Below, in pieces: positions 8,240 through 16,182 of a stretch of DNA of 64,000 nt; within the stretch, counting starts at the first letter, position 1, and every line of letters begins with the position of its first letter. Origin of the DNA: Domibacillus enclensis (GTDB lineage: Bacteria > Bacillota > Bacilli > Bacillales > Domibacillaceae); NCBI RefSeq assembly GCF_900156125.1, contig NZ_FTLX01000002.1:1-64000 (forward strand), read 5' to 3'. The notes beneath the pieces are model-generated. The model saw only the letters and a list, made by a program, of their open reading frames with translations, did not search any database and was not told where the DNA came from. Made by a program: the position numbers and the translations under genes.

Positions 8240-8791
8240 ATGCTGAAAACGATTATTCAAGAGCGGCGGTCGATTAAAAAGTTTAATGGACAGCCGGTCG
8301 CAGCTGCCGATGTGACAGCGGTGCTTGAGGATGCGGCATGGGCGCCGAATCACGGCAACCGCGAGCCGTGGCGCTTTGTTGTCGCGGCAGAAAACGGCTT
8401 AACAGCCATTCGTGAAACGTTAAAGGAGTGCACAATTCCGAAGTGGAACACCCTTTCACCGGAAGAGCTGGAGCAGAAAACGGCTGGCTTCAAGCTGCCA
8501 GGTGCCTTTGTATTTGTTGTTGTTCCAGAAGATCCACGTCAAAAAGAGCGGCTTGAGGACTTTTCAGCGGCAAGTGCGCTCATTCAAAACGCACAGCTGC
8601 TTGCGTGGGAAAAAGGCATCGGCACGTGCTGGAAAACGCCGCCATGGATTGATGCGCCTAAATTCCGCCAGGCACTGGGTGTATTGCCGGGCGAGCGCAT
8701 TTTAGCAATGGTTCAGTTCGGTTATTATGATGAATTGCCAAAAGCAAAAGCACGCACGCCAATTTCTGAAAAAATTACGTATTTCAGCTGA
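8240..8791 (+). CDS. Nitroreductase family FMN-dependent oxidoreductase
   Basis: A 183-residue protein of the nitroreductase/FRP fold. The FMN-phosphate-binding N-terminus ERRSIKKFNGQPV is at about residues 7-19, and AAWAPNHGNREPWRFVV at about 34-50 binds the flavin ring. Such enzymes are NAD(P)H-dependent reductases acting as homodimers on quinones, nitro compounds or flavins; the substrate cannot be read from sequence. The ATG at 8240 follows GAGGTGG. Monocistronic, convergent with pdxK across a shared terminator. Confidence 0.85.
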   Translation: MLKTIIQERRSIKKFNGQPVAAADVTAVLEDAAWAPNHGNREPWRFVVAAENGLTAIRETLKECTIPKWNTLSPEELEQKTAGFKLPGAFVFVVVPEDPRQKERLEDFSAASALIQNAQLLAWEKGIGTCWKTPPWIDAPKFRQALGVLPGERILAMVQFGYYDELPKAKARTPISEKITYFS

Positions 8792-8830
8792 AAAAAAACC
8801 GGACGCACATTTAAGCGTCCGGCTTTTCTT
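8791..8830. terminator. Bidirectional terminator, nitroreductase/pdxK
   Basis: CCGGACGC and GCGTCCGG form a stem with A run before and TTTTCTT after. Confidence 0.9.
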
Positions 8831-9629
8831 ATTTTAAGTTGTAGGCGCCGTGCATAACAGGGCCAACGTATTCGTTCAGCTTCCAGCCATGCTTGATTGC
8901 TGCGTTCACGAACTCTTTTGCGTTGTGAACCGCTTCTTTTACATCCTGCCCGTTCGCAAGGTTCGCCGTAATTGCCGCCGCAAACGTACAGCCGGCTCCA
9001 TGATTGTAAGACGTATCATGCTTTTCTCCTTCAAGCAAAATAAACTCTTCGCCATCATAGAAAAGATCCACCGCTTTATCGCTGTCGAGCTGCTTGCCGC
9101 CTTTGATCACGACATTCTTCGCCCCGCGCTCATGAATACTCTCCGCCGCTTCTTTCATATCGTCCACTGTGCGGATCGGGCCGACACCGGATAATTGCCA
9201 CGCTTCGAATAAATTCGGCGTGACAACTGTTGCCAGTGGCAGAAGCAGGTCGCGTGTGGCTTCGGCAGCTTCGGGATTTAACACTTCATCTTCACCCTTG
9301 CACACCATCACCGGATCAATGACAACTTTGCCGATGCCATTTGATTTAATCGAGGCAGCAGCTGTTTGGATGATCTCCGGCGTTGCCAGCATGCCAGTTT
9401 TTAGCGCGTCGATGCCTGTGGACATTGCTGTTTTCAGCTGCGCTTCCAATGCATCAATTGCCAGTGGATAAACACCGTGGCTCCAGCCATTATCCGGGTC
9501 CATCGTGACAATCGTCGTCAATGCGGTCATGCCATATGTGCCGTGCTCCTGGAATGTCTTTAAATCGGCTTGAATACCCGCACCGCCGCTTGTATCCGAG
9601 CCCGCAATCGTTAACGTCTTTTTCATCAT
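8829..9629 (-). CDS. pdxK: Pyridoxine/pyridoxal/pyridoxamine kinase (ThiD-like)
   Basis: A 266-residue ribokinase-fold enzyme. The start (LTIAGSDTSGGAGIQADLKTF split over residues 5-25) and the C-terminal THGAGCTF-like loop (YNHGAGCTFAAAI, about residue 208) carry the Cys typical of the dual Cys-His kinases. It resembles ThiD, but overall similarity and its place next to ung match B. subtilis PdxK (YwdB), which phosphorylates B6 vitamers to make PLP; HMP kinase activity is the alternative. The ATG at 9629 follows GAGGAGG. Confidence 0.85.
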   Translation of the reverse strand: MMKKTLTIAGSDTSGGAGIQADLKTFQEHGTYGMTALTTIVTMDPDNGWSHGVYPLAIDALEAQLKTAMSTGIDALKTGMLATPEIIQTAAASIKSNGIGKVVIDPVMVCKGEDEVLNPEAAEATRDLLLPLATVVTPNLFEAWQLSGVGPIRTVDDMKEAAESIHERGAKNVVIKGGKQLDSDKAVDLFYDGEEFILLEGEKHDTSYNHGAGCTFAAAITANLANGQDVKEAVHNAKEFVNAAIKHGWKLNEYVGPVMHGAYNLK

Positions 9630-9690
9630 TGCAATTCCTCCTCTTTCTACACTCCCTCTAGTTTAAAAAACTATCCGAAAATGTACAAGG

Positions 9691-9714
9691 AAAAAAGCCC
9701 TCTGTTAAAGGGCT
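9691..9714 (-). terminator. Terminator of the YflT-family gene
   Basis: AGCCCT and AGGGCT stem over the stop codon with a T run (AAAAAA on the plus strand) on the minus strand. Confidence 0.7.
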
Positions 9715-10091
9715 GTGTTGTTCGTACGGTCATTTGTTGTCCGGTGCTTGTCATGGCTTTTATCGGCTGCTTCGTTTGTGGCCACAACCAGGATGTGCCC
9801 CCGGTCAAGCTCCTCTTCGTACTCAGCCGCTTCGGGCTCGTCCATGCCGAGTCCGCGGAATTTGGAACGAAGCTCGTCGCCGCGTCCTTTGAACATGTTG
9901 CCGATGGACTCATACAAGCCCTGCTCCTTGAAGCCGACTTCGCCTGTATCGGTGGCATTCGTCAGCTGTTCAGATTCGTTTTTATTATGGGCGAAAATGT
10001 AAATATCTTCTTTCACAAAACCATCCTGGGCAAAGGCATTAACGACGCTCACTGCTTCTTCCTGGCTTTTTACTACTTTAACTGTATACAT
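9705..10091 (-). CDS. YflT-family general stress protein
   Basis: A 128-residue protein with an N-terminal YflT domain (VKVVKSQEEAVSVVNAFAQDGF) and an acidic, hydrophilic C-terminus rich in Asn, Asp and Thr. YflT/GSP17M proteins of Bacillus are general stress proteins of unknown biochemistry. Upstream there is a clear SigmaB-type promoter, which supports stress induction. The same N-terminal domain occurs in the larger stress protein encoded at 31803-32819. Divergent from ung. Confidence 0.85.
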   Translation of the reverse strand: MYTVKVVKSQEEAVSVVNAFAQDGFVKEDIYIFAHNKNESEQLTNATDTGEVGFKEQGLYESIGNMFKGRGDELRSKFRGLGMDEPEAAEYEEELDRGHILVVATNEAADKSHDKHRTTNDRTNNTAL

Positions 10092-10130
10092 AGGAGCCTC
10101 CTCATGTCTTTTTCATTGTCTAGGATTGAT

Positions 10131-10155
10131 TTACCCGCTTGATTTGTTTTTAAAC
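10131..10155 (-). promoter_or_regulatory. SigmaB-type promoter of the YflT-family gene
   Basis: On the minus strand GTTTAA (10150-10155), a 13-base spacer and GGGTAA (10131-10136). This is nearly the consensus GTTTAA-N12-15-GGGTAT for the general stress sigma factor. Confidence 0.8.
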
Positions 10156-10195
10156 AGGGAAGGATTCCTTTATAATGGGGGAAGAGGTGAAGCGA

Positions 10196-10876
10196 ATGAC
10201 AAAGAATATTCTATCAAACGACTGGGCGCCGCTTCTTGAAGATGAATTCGAGAAACCGTACTATCAAGCGCTCCGCTCGTTTTTAAAAGAAGAATACAAA
10301 ACGCAAATGATTCATCCTGATATGAACGATATTTTCAATGCGCTGCATTACACGCCGTATGATAACGTAAAAGTTGTCATTCTTGGGCAGGACCCGTACC
10401 ACGGACCGAATCAAGCGCATGGCCTGAGCTTTTCTGTGCAGCCGGGCATCACACCGCCGCCGTCACTCCGCAACATGTATAAGGAATTAAAGGAGGATAC
10501 CGGCTGCGAGATCCCACATCACGGCTATTTGAAGCAATGGGCGGATGAAGGCGTGCTGCTGCTGAATACAGTGTTAACCGTTCGAGATGGACAAGCTCAC
10601 TCACACCGCGGAAAAGGCTGGGAGACATTTACAGACCGTGTTATTCAATTGATCAGCGACCGTGACAAGCCGGCTGTGTTCATTTTATGGGGAAGGCCGG
10701 CCCAGACGAAAAAAACGCTTATTAATGTGGATAAACACGTCATTATTGAGTCCCCGCATCCAAGCCCGCTTTCCGCTTCAAGAGGATTTTTTGGCAGCCG
10801 TCCATTTTCAAAAGCAAATGACGCGTTAATCGCAATGGGCGACGAGCCCATTAATTGGTGTCTTCATTCAAACTAG
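10196..10876 (+). CDS. ung: Uracil-DNA glycosylase (family 1)
   Basis: A 226-residue family 1 uracil-DNA glycosylase that removes uracil from DNA as the first step of base excision repair. The catalytic water-activating motif [16 protein letters not shown] (residue ~63 on) and the [13 protein letters not shown] leucine loop (~residue 186) are intact. The ATG at 10196 has GAAGAGGTGA just upstream; the ATG seven codons earlier would overlap that site. The neighbours pdxK, ywdI and ywdK match B. subtilis order. A TATAAT at 10171-10176 may be its -10 box. Confidence 0.95.
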   Translation: MTKNILSNDWAPLLEDEFEKPYYQALRSFLKEEYKTQMIHPDMNDIFNALHYTPYDNVKVVILGQDPYHGPNQAHGLSFSVQPGITPPPSLRNMYKELKEDTGCEIPHHGYLKQWADEGVLLLNTVLTVRDGQAHSHRGKGWETFTDRVIQLISDRDKPAVFILWGRPAQTKKTLINVDKHVIIESPHPSPLSASRGFFGSRPFSKANDALIAMGDEPINWCLHSN

Positions 10877-10881
10877 TGGAC

Positions 10882-10897
10882 TGTTTCACGTGAAACA
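10882..10897. promoter_or_regulatory. parS centromere-like site (Spo0J/ParB binding)
   Basis: TGTTTCACGTGAAACA, a perfect 16-bp palindrome identical to the Bacillus parS consensus. It lies in the 35-bp gap between ung and the next gene. Spo0J/ParB nucleates here to load SMC and organise the origin region. Confidence 0.92.
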
Positions 10898-10911
10898 TTT
10901 AGAAAAGGGAA

Positions 10912-11094
10912 GTGGTTAAAACGGAGCCGAATTGTATGAAATGCCGGCACTTTTACGTGACGTGGGATCCGAAAGCCCCGCGCGGCTGCCGTGCATATGG
11001 ATTTAAAACAAAGCAGGTGCCATCCGTTGTGGTCAAGCGATCATCCGGTCATCCCTGCTTTCAATTTTCTTTGAAAGCAGGTGAGAAAAAATGA
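10912..11094 (+). CDS. Small cysteine-containing protein downstream of ung
   Basis: A 60-residue protein with Cys8, Cys11, Cys26 and Cys49, likely a structural zinc site, and a conserved-looking HFYVTWDPKAPRGCRAYGFK stretch. Database members of this short family are often labelled uracil-DNA glycosylase merely from context, and they lack its motifs. The GTG start follows AAAAGGGA. The last codons overlap the start of ywdI (ATGA). It is probably cotranscribed with ywdI and ywdK. Function unknown. Confidence 0.75.
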   Translation: MVKTEPNCMKCRHFYVTWDPKAPRGCRAYGFKTKQVPSVVVKRSSGHPCFQFSLKAGEKK

Positions 11095-11366
11095 ATGTAT
11101 CCCGTGAAAAAGTGCTTCAAAAAATGGAGCAGGAAATCGCCTCCGCACGACGGGCCGCCCCAGAGGAAGCGGAGCGGCATATTTACGCCATTAAATCGAT
11201 GTGTGATTTATTGATGGGCATGGAAACAGCGGCGCCTGCTTCAAAAGCAGCACCGGCACCGGCCGTTATGGCACCACAGGTTCAGCAGCCGGTCCAGACA
11301 GTCGGCCAGGCAGAACGCATTTCAACAGGGGACGGATCCAATGGAGATTCTATATTCGATTTTTAA
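11091..11366 (+). CDS. ywdI: YwdI family protein (DUF5327)
   Basis: A 91-residue protein of the DUF5327/YwdI family. Residues 1-45 are a predicted helical, charged segment (SREKVLQKMEQEIASARRA) ending in IKSMCDLLMGM; residues 45-80 are a low-complexity Ala/Pro/Gln linker; the end is SIFDF. No enzymatic motif. It overlaps the previous gene by four bases (ATGA) and precedes ywdK by 12 bp, so it is part of the same operon. Function unknown. Confidence 0.8.
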   Translation: MNVSREKVLQKMEQEIASARRAAPEEAERHIYAIKSMCDLLMGMETAAPASKAAPAPAVMAPQVQQPVQTVGQAERISTGDGSNGDSIFDF

Positions 11367-11378
11367 AGGAGAAGGAAA

Positions 11379-11756
11379 ATGAAATTATTTATTATTTTAG
11401 GAGCCATTAACGCTTTTTTGGCGGTCGCACTAGGCGCATTTGGCTCACATGGGCTTGAAGGAAAGGTCGAAGCGAAATATTTAGATATTTGGAAAACAGC
11501 CGTGCAGTACCAGATGTTCCATGCACTCGGCTTACTGGTTATCGGCTTTTTAATGGCACAGTTTCCGGAGGCTGCCTCGTTCAAGTGGGCAGGCTGGCTC
11601 ATGTTTGCCGGCATCATCTTTTTCTCAGGAAGCTTATTCGTCCTCGTTCTGACCGCGGTCAGCAAGCTCGGTGCGATCACGCCAATCGGCGGCGTCCTGT
11701 TTCTTGCCGCATGGGTCCTCGTCATTGTTGGCGCTGTAAAGCATATTCAGTCATAA
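11379..11756 (+). CDS. ywdK: DUF423 membrane protein YwdK
   Basis: A 125-residue protein with four hydrophobic segments (about residues 3-22, 42-60, 66-88, 97-120) and the family start GAINAFLAVALGAFGSHGLEGK. DUF423 proteins are small inner membrane proteins of unknown function, conserved widely. The ATG follows AAAGGAGAAGG. Last gene of the ung-side run, in the same order as B. subtilis. Confidence 0.9.
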   Translation: MKLFIILGAINAFLAVALGAFGSHGLEGKVEAKYLDIWKTAVQYQMFHALGLLVIGFLMAQFPEAASFKWAGWLMFAGIIFFSGSLFVLVLTAVSKLGAITPIGGVLFLAAWVLVIVGAVKHIQS

Positions 11757-11839
11757 TGCAGCGAGGTATGCGAAGAGAATGGATGCCATTTTAAACAGAT
11801 GATGGTTCCAGTCTGAAAATAGAAGAGTCCAAACAGAAG

Positions 11840-11883
11840 AAAAGCCGAGTGATCATGCGAAATTCGCAGTCAGTCGGCTTTTC
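11840..11883 (+). terminator. Terminator after ywdK
   Basis: AAAAGCCGA and TCGGCTTTT enclose an imperfect inner stem (TGCGAATT region), followed by a T-rich tail. Confidence 0.7.
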
Positions 11884-11987
11884 TTTATCTTGCTCCGATA
11901 AAAATTCGGGAAAAAGCACCAGTACTCTCTTGCCTAAATTGTATGTCAACAATATGAAAAGACCCGCTGCCCACATCCGCAGGGGCA

Positions 11988-12446
11988 TTATATGTATGAT
12001 TCATACACGGTTACGTTATTACCTCTTAATTCTAAAATAAGATAATCATTGTGATCTTTTTTGAAATAAAAATAAGATGCCTCGCTATTTACTTCTTTTA
12101 TCAAGTCATCAATCCAAGGTGGAAGGTCTTTTTTCTTTTCTTCAAATTCTTTGCCGGTCATCCATGAATTGGAGAGGTTTTTGATCGATTGAAGGTCAGT
12201 CGATTTCTCGTAGTACAATTCTGTAATTGTCTCGCCGTCTCCATGAGCGAATCGTTCATTTTTGATTGTAGTTTCTTGATCTGGATCAGGTATGGTGAGG
12301 CCCCAATTGGTTTTAATCGATTCTGCATACGTCAGAGAAGTGTCTGGGAAAAAGCGTTCAGGGGAAAAAATGAATGTACCTATAATCAAAAGAATCACTG
12401 CACTGAACGTTGAAAAAAGAAAAGGGCGCCATTTTTTCATACGCAT
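11988..12446 (-). CDS. Hypothetical single-pass membrane or secreted protein
   Basis: A 152-residue protein with a basic start (MRMKKWRPF) and one hydrophobic segment at about residues 9-28, then a hydrophilic extracellular-looking domain with many Lys, Glu and aromatic residues. No Cys follows the segment, so it is not a lipoprotein. The ATG has AAAGGGGG upstream. I do not recognise the family. The gene is AT-richer than its neighbours and sits beside a repeat cluster, which may point to an acquired accessory gene. Confidence 0.55.
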   Translation of the reverse strand: MRMKKWRPFLFSTFSAVILLIIGTFIFSPERFFPDTSLTYAESIKTNWGLTIPDPDQETTIKNERFAHGDGETITELYYEKSTDLQSIKNLSNSWMTGKEFEEKKKDLPPWIDDLIKEVNSEASYFYFKKDHNDYLILELRGNNVTVYESYI

Positions 12447-12599
12447 GGAGTTAAACCCCCTTTAAAAAACGGTTTGTTAGAATTCATTATATAACAAAAA
12501 TTGGTATGCGTCTCGGGTAGAGGGAAAAGTGAAAGTGGAAAGAATGAGGGAAAACAGAAATCATTCAACAACCTTTTTCATTAAAAGGCTAGGAAGTCC

Positions 12600-12665
12600 T
12601 ATTTATCGCTGATATAAAAGGGTCTATCACCGGTATATTCACGATACCGGTGATAGATCATGCTG
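12600..12665. repeat. Palindromic unit CTATCACCGGTATAT, copy 1
   Basis: A 30-bp block at 12621-12650 (GGTCTATCACCGGTATAT followed by TCACGATACCGG) continues into an inverted half GGTGATAG, making a palindrome. An upstream degenerate half ATCGCTGATATA is at 12605. A near-identical 30-bp block (one mismatch) lies at 12857-12886. Confidence 0.75.
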
Positions 12666-12850
12666 TTGAGATCCGGCTTTGGCGCGGCAGCGACAAAGAC
12701 CAGCTCACCGCCTGCTTTTTCGATGCGCGGAGCTGGCAGCCCGCAGCCCCTGAATGTTCTTTTTTAGAAAGACAACCGATTTCTGGCACTAAAAAAGGAA
12801 GGGACTTTTAAAAAAACATCAAAACTTTCTTGATGCGTTTGTTTTTCAAC
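12665..12850 (-). repeat. Interspersed modular repeat, copy 2
   Basis: On the minus strand it begins GTTGAAAAACAAAC (12850 downward), as in the copy at 35781, and runs through TTCTAAAAAAGAACATTCAG to the AGGGGCTGCGGGCTGCC block. It then switches to sequence matching the opposite orientation of the right half (GGCGGTGAGCT and TTTGTCGCTGCC). It is bracketed by the two 30-bp CTATCACCGG blocks. Confidence 0.75.
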
Positions 12851-12852
12851 AC

Positions 12853-12890
12853 TATGGTCTATCACCGGTATATCCACGATACCGGCGCTC
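12853..12890. repeat. Palindromic unit CTATCACCGGTATAT, copy 2
   Basis: Second copy of the 30-bp block (12857-12886), one mismatch from copy 1, in the same orientation. Together with 12600-12665 and the modular repeat it accounts for most of the 474-bp gap between the hypothetical gene and gerQ. Confidence 0.75.
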
Positions 12891-12920
12891 ACCCTTGCTA
12901 TTGTACAAATAGCATTATCA

Positions 12921-13265
12921 TTATTGGTTGTTGTACGGATATTCGTAGGCGATTTCTCCATCGAACGTGGCATAATCCAGATAAAGAAGCGGGATCAGGT
13001 AGCGGTGGCCGGTGGAAGGGTGGCTCAGGATTAAATGGTCCCGTCCGGCGGCTTCAATTCGGCCGCGGAATACTTTGGCGTTCCATTCCTTGTTGTTTTC
13101 AAATGTCGTATACACGGTGACCATTTTGCCGCGGTTTAAGCGGAAGATGTTTTCGATATACGATTCTTCCATTGGCGGCGCTGCCTGCTGTGCGCCTGGT
13201 GTCATTCCAGGGGGCATGCCTTGATTCATATTCCCTGGAGCGGGCATGTACTGAAATGGATTCAT
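12921..13265 (-). CDS. gerQ: Spore coat protein GerQ
   Basis: A 114-residue protein. The N-terminal third is Pro/Met/Gln-rich (start NPFQYMPAPGN), followed by the conserved GerQ domain (NIFRLNRGKMVTVYTTFENN, then GRIEAAGRDHLILSHP, then YLIPLLYLDYATFDGEI). GerQ is a coat/cortex-interface protein cross-linked by transglutaminase and needed for CwlJ localisation and calcium-DPA germination. It lies 18 bp after cwlJ, the arrangement of the B. cereus group; in B. subtilis the two genes are apart. Expected under SigmaE. Confidence 0.93.
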   Translation of the reverse strand: MNPFQYMPAPGNMNQGMPPGMTPGAQQAAPPMEESYIENIFRLNRGKMVTVYTTFENNKEWNAKVFRGRIEAAGRDHLILSHPSTGHRYLIPLLYLDYATFDGEIAYEYPYNNQ

Positions 13266-13283
13266 GTTAACGCGCCTCCTTTT

Positions 13284-13706
13284 TTAATAAACAGATGGAC
13301 AAGCAGAACGGAGCGGACTGAAAAAGCAATGCGCCTTGAACCGGCCTGTGTTCGGCTGGTTGTACCAGGTGGCAGGACAGGCACCCGCCGGCTCAAAAAA
13401 CCAGAGGGCGTTGGATGCCGGATGATACCGGCCGCCATTCAGTGCTTTTCTGGCCAGATCGATTTCCTTTTGGCGGGCACTTTGATAAAAATAGCCCTTT
13501 TGTGTTGCTTCAAACCCGCCCGGCGACTGAAACACCATCTGGCGGATCGTGCGGATATCTTTAAAATCAAGGCAGTCTGCACGGGCCCGATTGACACCGA
13601 CGTTGCCGACCATCAGCATGCCGAGCGGCCCTTCACCCTCCGCCTCCGCACGCATGAGCCGAGCCAGGAGCTTTACATCTTCTTCCGTATGAGCGACAAC
13701 AGCCAC
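13284..13706 (-). CDS. cwlJ: Cell wall hydrolase CwlJ (spore cortex lytic)
   Basis: A 140-residue SleB/CwlJ-domain hydrolase without signal peptide, as is normal for CwlJ. The catalytic glutamates lie in RLMRAEAEGEGPLGMLMVG near the start; WFFEPAGACPATWYNQP and the C-terminal Cys-containing end (HCFFSP) are conserved. It degrades muramic-delta-lactam cortex peptidoglycan during germination in response to Ca-DPA and depends on GerQ, its downstream partner here. The ATG follows GGGAGGTG. I could not identify a convincing SigmaE promoter. Confidence 0.93.
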   Translation of the reverse strand: MAVVAHTEEDVKLLARLMRAEAEGEGPLGMLMVGNVGVNRARADCLDFKDIRTIRQMVFQSPGGFEATQKGYFYQSARQKEIDLARKALNGGRYHPASNALWFFEPAGACPATWYNQPNTGRFKAHCFFSPLRSACPSVY

Positions 13707-13760
13707 ATCAACACCTCCCGTTTTACCTTATGCCCACACGGAAGGTTTGGTGACAACACA

Positions 13761-13795
13761 AAAAAGGCAGTGCCCGGTGGACACTGCCTTTTTCT
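13761..13795 (-). terminator. Terminator of hemQ
   Basis: AAAAAGGCAGTG and CACTGCCTTTTT stem just past the hemQ stop codon on the minus strand. Confidence 0.9.
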
Positions 13796-14541
13796 TAATT
13801 TACATGCATCATCTGGTCGAACTTCTCGTCGGTTAAAAGGTGGCCGACAAAAAACGAACCGAATTCGCCATAGCGCGCGCTTACTTCATCGAAGCGCATT
13901 TCATAAATTAATTTTTTAAATTGAAGCACGTCATCCGCGTATAGCGTGACGCCCCACTCGTAATCATCAAAGCCGACAGAACCGGTAATGATCTGTTTAA
14001 CGAGACCCGCATACTGGCGGCCGATCATGCCGTGGCTGCGCATTAGGCTGCCGCGCTCTTTCATCGGCAGCATGTACCAGTTGTCGTTGCCGTCGCGGCG
14101 CTTATCCATCGGGTAGAAGCAGACGTATTCGGACTTTGGAAGCTCCGGATACAAACGCGCCCGGATTTGCGGGTTTGCGTATGGATCTTCATCAGAAGAC
14201 AAGTAATTGCTCAGCTCCACAACAGAGACGTACGAATACGCCGGAATCGTGAATTCAGCAATCTTCAGCTTGTTAAATTCTGTTTCAATGACATTCAGCT
14301 CCGCCATTGTCGGGCGTAAAATCATCAGCATGAAATCGGCTTTTTGGCCAATCACACTGTAGAAAGAATGGCTGCCGGCTTTGATTTCCTGCGTGGCTTC
14401 TAATTTAAACAAAAACTTGCGGAATTCGGCAATAGCGCTTTCCCGCTCGTTACTCGACAGCATTTTCCACGATGCCCAGTCAATCGACCGGAAGTCATGC
14501 AGGCAGTACCAGCCATCAAGCGTTTTCGCTGCTTCACTCAT
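13795..14541 (-). CDS. hemQ: Coproheme decarboxylase HemQ
   Basis: A 248-residue chlorite-dismutase-family protein (YwfI) that decarboxylates coproheme III to heme b, the last step of the Gram-positive coproporphyrin-dependent pathway. The reactive tyrosine lies in the [12 protein letters not shown] region and the proximal heme histidine in [13 protein letters not shown]. The ATG at 14541 has TAGGAG eight bases upstream; a GTG three codons earlier abuts it. In B. subtilis pta lies between this gene and lipL; here the two are adjacent and divergent, with no pta. Confidence 0.92.
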   Translation of the reverse strand: MSEAAKTLDGWYCLHDFRSIDWASWKMLSSNERESAIAEFRKFLFKLEATQEIKAGSHSFYSVIGQKADFMLMILRPTMAELNVIETEFNKLKIAEFTIPAYSYVSVVELSNYLSSDEDPYANPQIRARLYPELPKSEYVCFYPMDKRRDGNDNWYMLPMKERGSLMRSHGMIGRQYAGLVKQIITGSVGFDDYEWGVTLYADDVLQFKKLIYEMRFDEVSARYGEFGSFFVGHLLTDEKFDQMMHVN

Positions 14542-14666
14542 GCTCTTCACTCCTATGTAGTTATAGTCTTCTTTACTATATCATATTGAAGAAAAAAAAG
14601 GCTTGAACCGATTCCACAGGAGGGCTACATTAAAAGGAGACTATTTTGTGAAGGGGACGTTAAAAC

Positions 14667-15497
14667 ATGGATCAATCAGAATCGATCCTGCGCCGTCCGG
14701 TCTGGCGGTTTATCGATCAATCCGCTTATGGTCCGGGGTTCAACCCGATTCATTCGTTTGCGACAGACGATGCGCTGGCAACAGCAATTGGGGCAGGGGA
14801 AAGTCCAGCTACGGTCCGGGCGTGGGTGCACCATGACACCGTCGTGCTCGGCATCCAGGATACGAAGCTTCCTTATCTAAAAGAAGGGGTGCGCGTTTTG
14901 GAGGATGAGGGCTATAAAGTCATCGTCCGGAATTCAGGCGGGCTCGCGGTGATGCTGGATGAAGGCATTTTAAACCTGTCCCTCATCGTGCCGGACACAG
15001 AAAAAGGCATCGACATTGACCGCGGATACGAAGCGATGTATGCACTAATCTGCCACATGTTCCCCGAAGTCAGGATCGACGCCTATGAAATTATTGGATC
15101 GTACTGTCCGGGAAGCTATGACCTTAGCATTGGCGGGAAAAAATTCGCCGGGATTTCGCAGCGGCGCTTGAAAAAAGGCGTTGCGGTTCAAATTTACTTG
15201 TGCGTCAACGGCAGCGGCTCTGAGCGTGCAGCCGACATCCGCTCGTTTTACGAAGCAGCCAAACAGCAGGCAGACACGAAGTGGGTCTATCCTGATATTG
15301 AACCGGACGTGATGGCTTCTTTAGCTGAGCTGACAGGCGAACCGTTATTGGTCCAGGACGTCATCATCCGTTTTTTAACGTCATTAAAGGAGCTTGGCGG
15401 GCCGCTTGAAGGCGGGTCTATGACGGCTTACGAAGCGGACGTATTCGACCACTACTTGCAGCGGGTAGTTGAGCGAAACGACAAAGCGCTGGCTTGA
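14667..15497 (+). CDS. lipL: Octanoyl-[GcvH]:protein N-octanoyltransferase LipL
   Basis: A 276-residue BPL/LplA-LipB family protein (YwfL). It moves octanoyl from GcvH to E2 subunits in lipoate assembly. The catalytic Cys is in GSYCPGSYDLSIGGKKFAG (about residue 150), with the lysine of GGKKFAG and the RNSGGLAVMLDEGILN substrate loop. ATG after AAGGGGA. Its stop codon is 2 bp from the stop of convergent rsfA with no visible terminator between them, so the 3' ends of the transcripts probably overlap. Confidence 0.92.
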   Translation: MDQSESILRRPVWRFIDQSAYGPGFNPIHSFATDDALATAIGAGESPATVRAWVHHDTVVLGIQDTKLPYLKEGVRVLEDEGYKVIVRNSGGLAVMLDEGILNLSLIVPDTEKGIDIDRGYEAMYALICHMFPEVRIDAYEIIGSYCPGSYDLSIGGKKFAGISQRRLKKGVAVQIYLCVNGSGSERAADIRSFYEAAKQQADTKWVYPDIEPDVMASLAELTGEPLLVQDVIIRFLTSLKELGGPLEGGSMTAYEADVFDHYLQRVVERNDKALA

Positions 15498-15499
15498 TG

Positions 15500-16045
15500 C
15501 TACTCCGCTACTTTTTCTAGATTTCCATTTTGCTCCATCTTAAAGGTGACAGCCGGTGCTTCGTCATCATCGAGAGCTACAAACTTGCGGGCGCGATTCA
15601 TGATTTTCATTAATGTTTCATAGTCTTCCTGCATGACTTCTGAAGACTGCTCGATTTTGTCCAGGCGCTGCTGAAGCTGCTCGTTTTCGGTCCGGAGCCG
15701 CTCATTTTCGGCTTTGAGTGAATCAACAGCATCCAAACCCTGCAGATACCCAATCACATCGGCCATTGTCAGTCCGGACGGAGCGGCAGGTGTATACAGC
15801 ACTCCTTTCTCAATCGTCCGGCTGCGCTGCTTCCGCTGTTTTTTAGCGAGGCTGAGCGCTTTTTCATATTGGGTCCGTACAACGGCATTCCAGCGGAAAC
15901 CGCAGGCGGCAGACGTCCGGTTTAAGAGATCGCCAACTTCCTCAAATGCGTTTAATTGGGTGCTGCCTTCCCGAACGTGACGAAGAACCGTTTCAGCTAA
16001 AAGCAAATCATTTTCTTCCGACCAGGCATCTTGTCGAACTTTCAT
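15500..16045 (-). CDS. rsfA: RsfA family prespore-specific transcription regulator
   Basis: A 181-residue protein with an N-terminal Myb/SANT-like DNA-binding domain ([20 protein letters not shown], residue 8 on, then [10 protein letters not shown]), a basic patch KKQRKQRSR, and a coiled coil at about residues 100-140 ([20 protein letters not shown]). RsfA (YwfN) tunes SigmaF-dependent genes in the forespore. A SigmaF-type promoter lies upstream. ATG after AAGGAGAGATG. Convergent with lipL. Confidence 0.88.
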   Translation of the reverse strand: MKVRQDAWSEENDLLLAETVLRHVREGSTQLNAFEEVGDLLNRTSAACGFRWNAVVRTQYEKALSLAKKQRKQRSRTIEKGVLYTPAAPSGLTMADVIGYLQGLDAVDSLKAENERLRTENEQLQQRLDKIEQSSEVMQEDYETLMKIMNRARKFVALDDDEAPAVTFKMEQNGNLEKVAE

Positions 16046-16081
16046 GTGATCATCTCTCCTTATGAAAATAGTGTGTGTGAA

Positions 16082-16111
16082 CAGGATTGCCAGAGTACGG
16101 GCGTTTTATAC
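16082..16111 (-). promoter_or_regulatory. SigmaF-type promoter of rsfA
   Basis: On the minus strand GTATA (16107-16111), 15 bases, GGCAATCCTG (16082-16091). This fits the forespore consensus GYWTA-N15-GGNRANAHTM with two mismatches in the -10. Confidence 0.6.
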
Positions 16112-16182
16112 GCCGTCAGCTTGCAAACACGCATGTTTCCATGTAAAATATCGTGATGAATGAAACGGAAAGGATGTTTGAC

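Noticed and set aside
13707-13760. SigmaE promoter for cwlJ-gerQ
   Set aside because: GCATAAGGT resembles a -10, but no acceptable -35 lies at the right distance.
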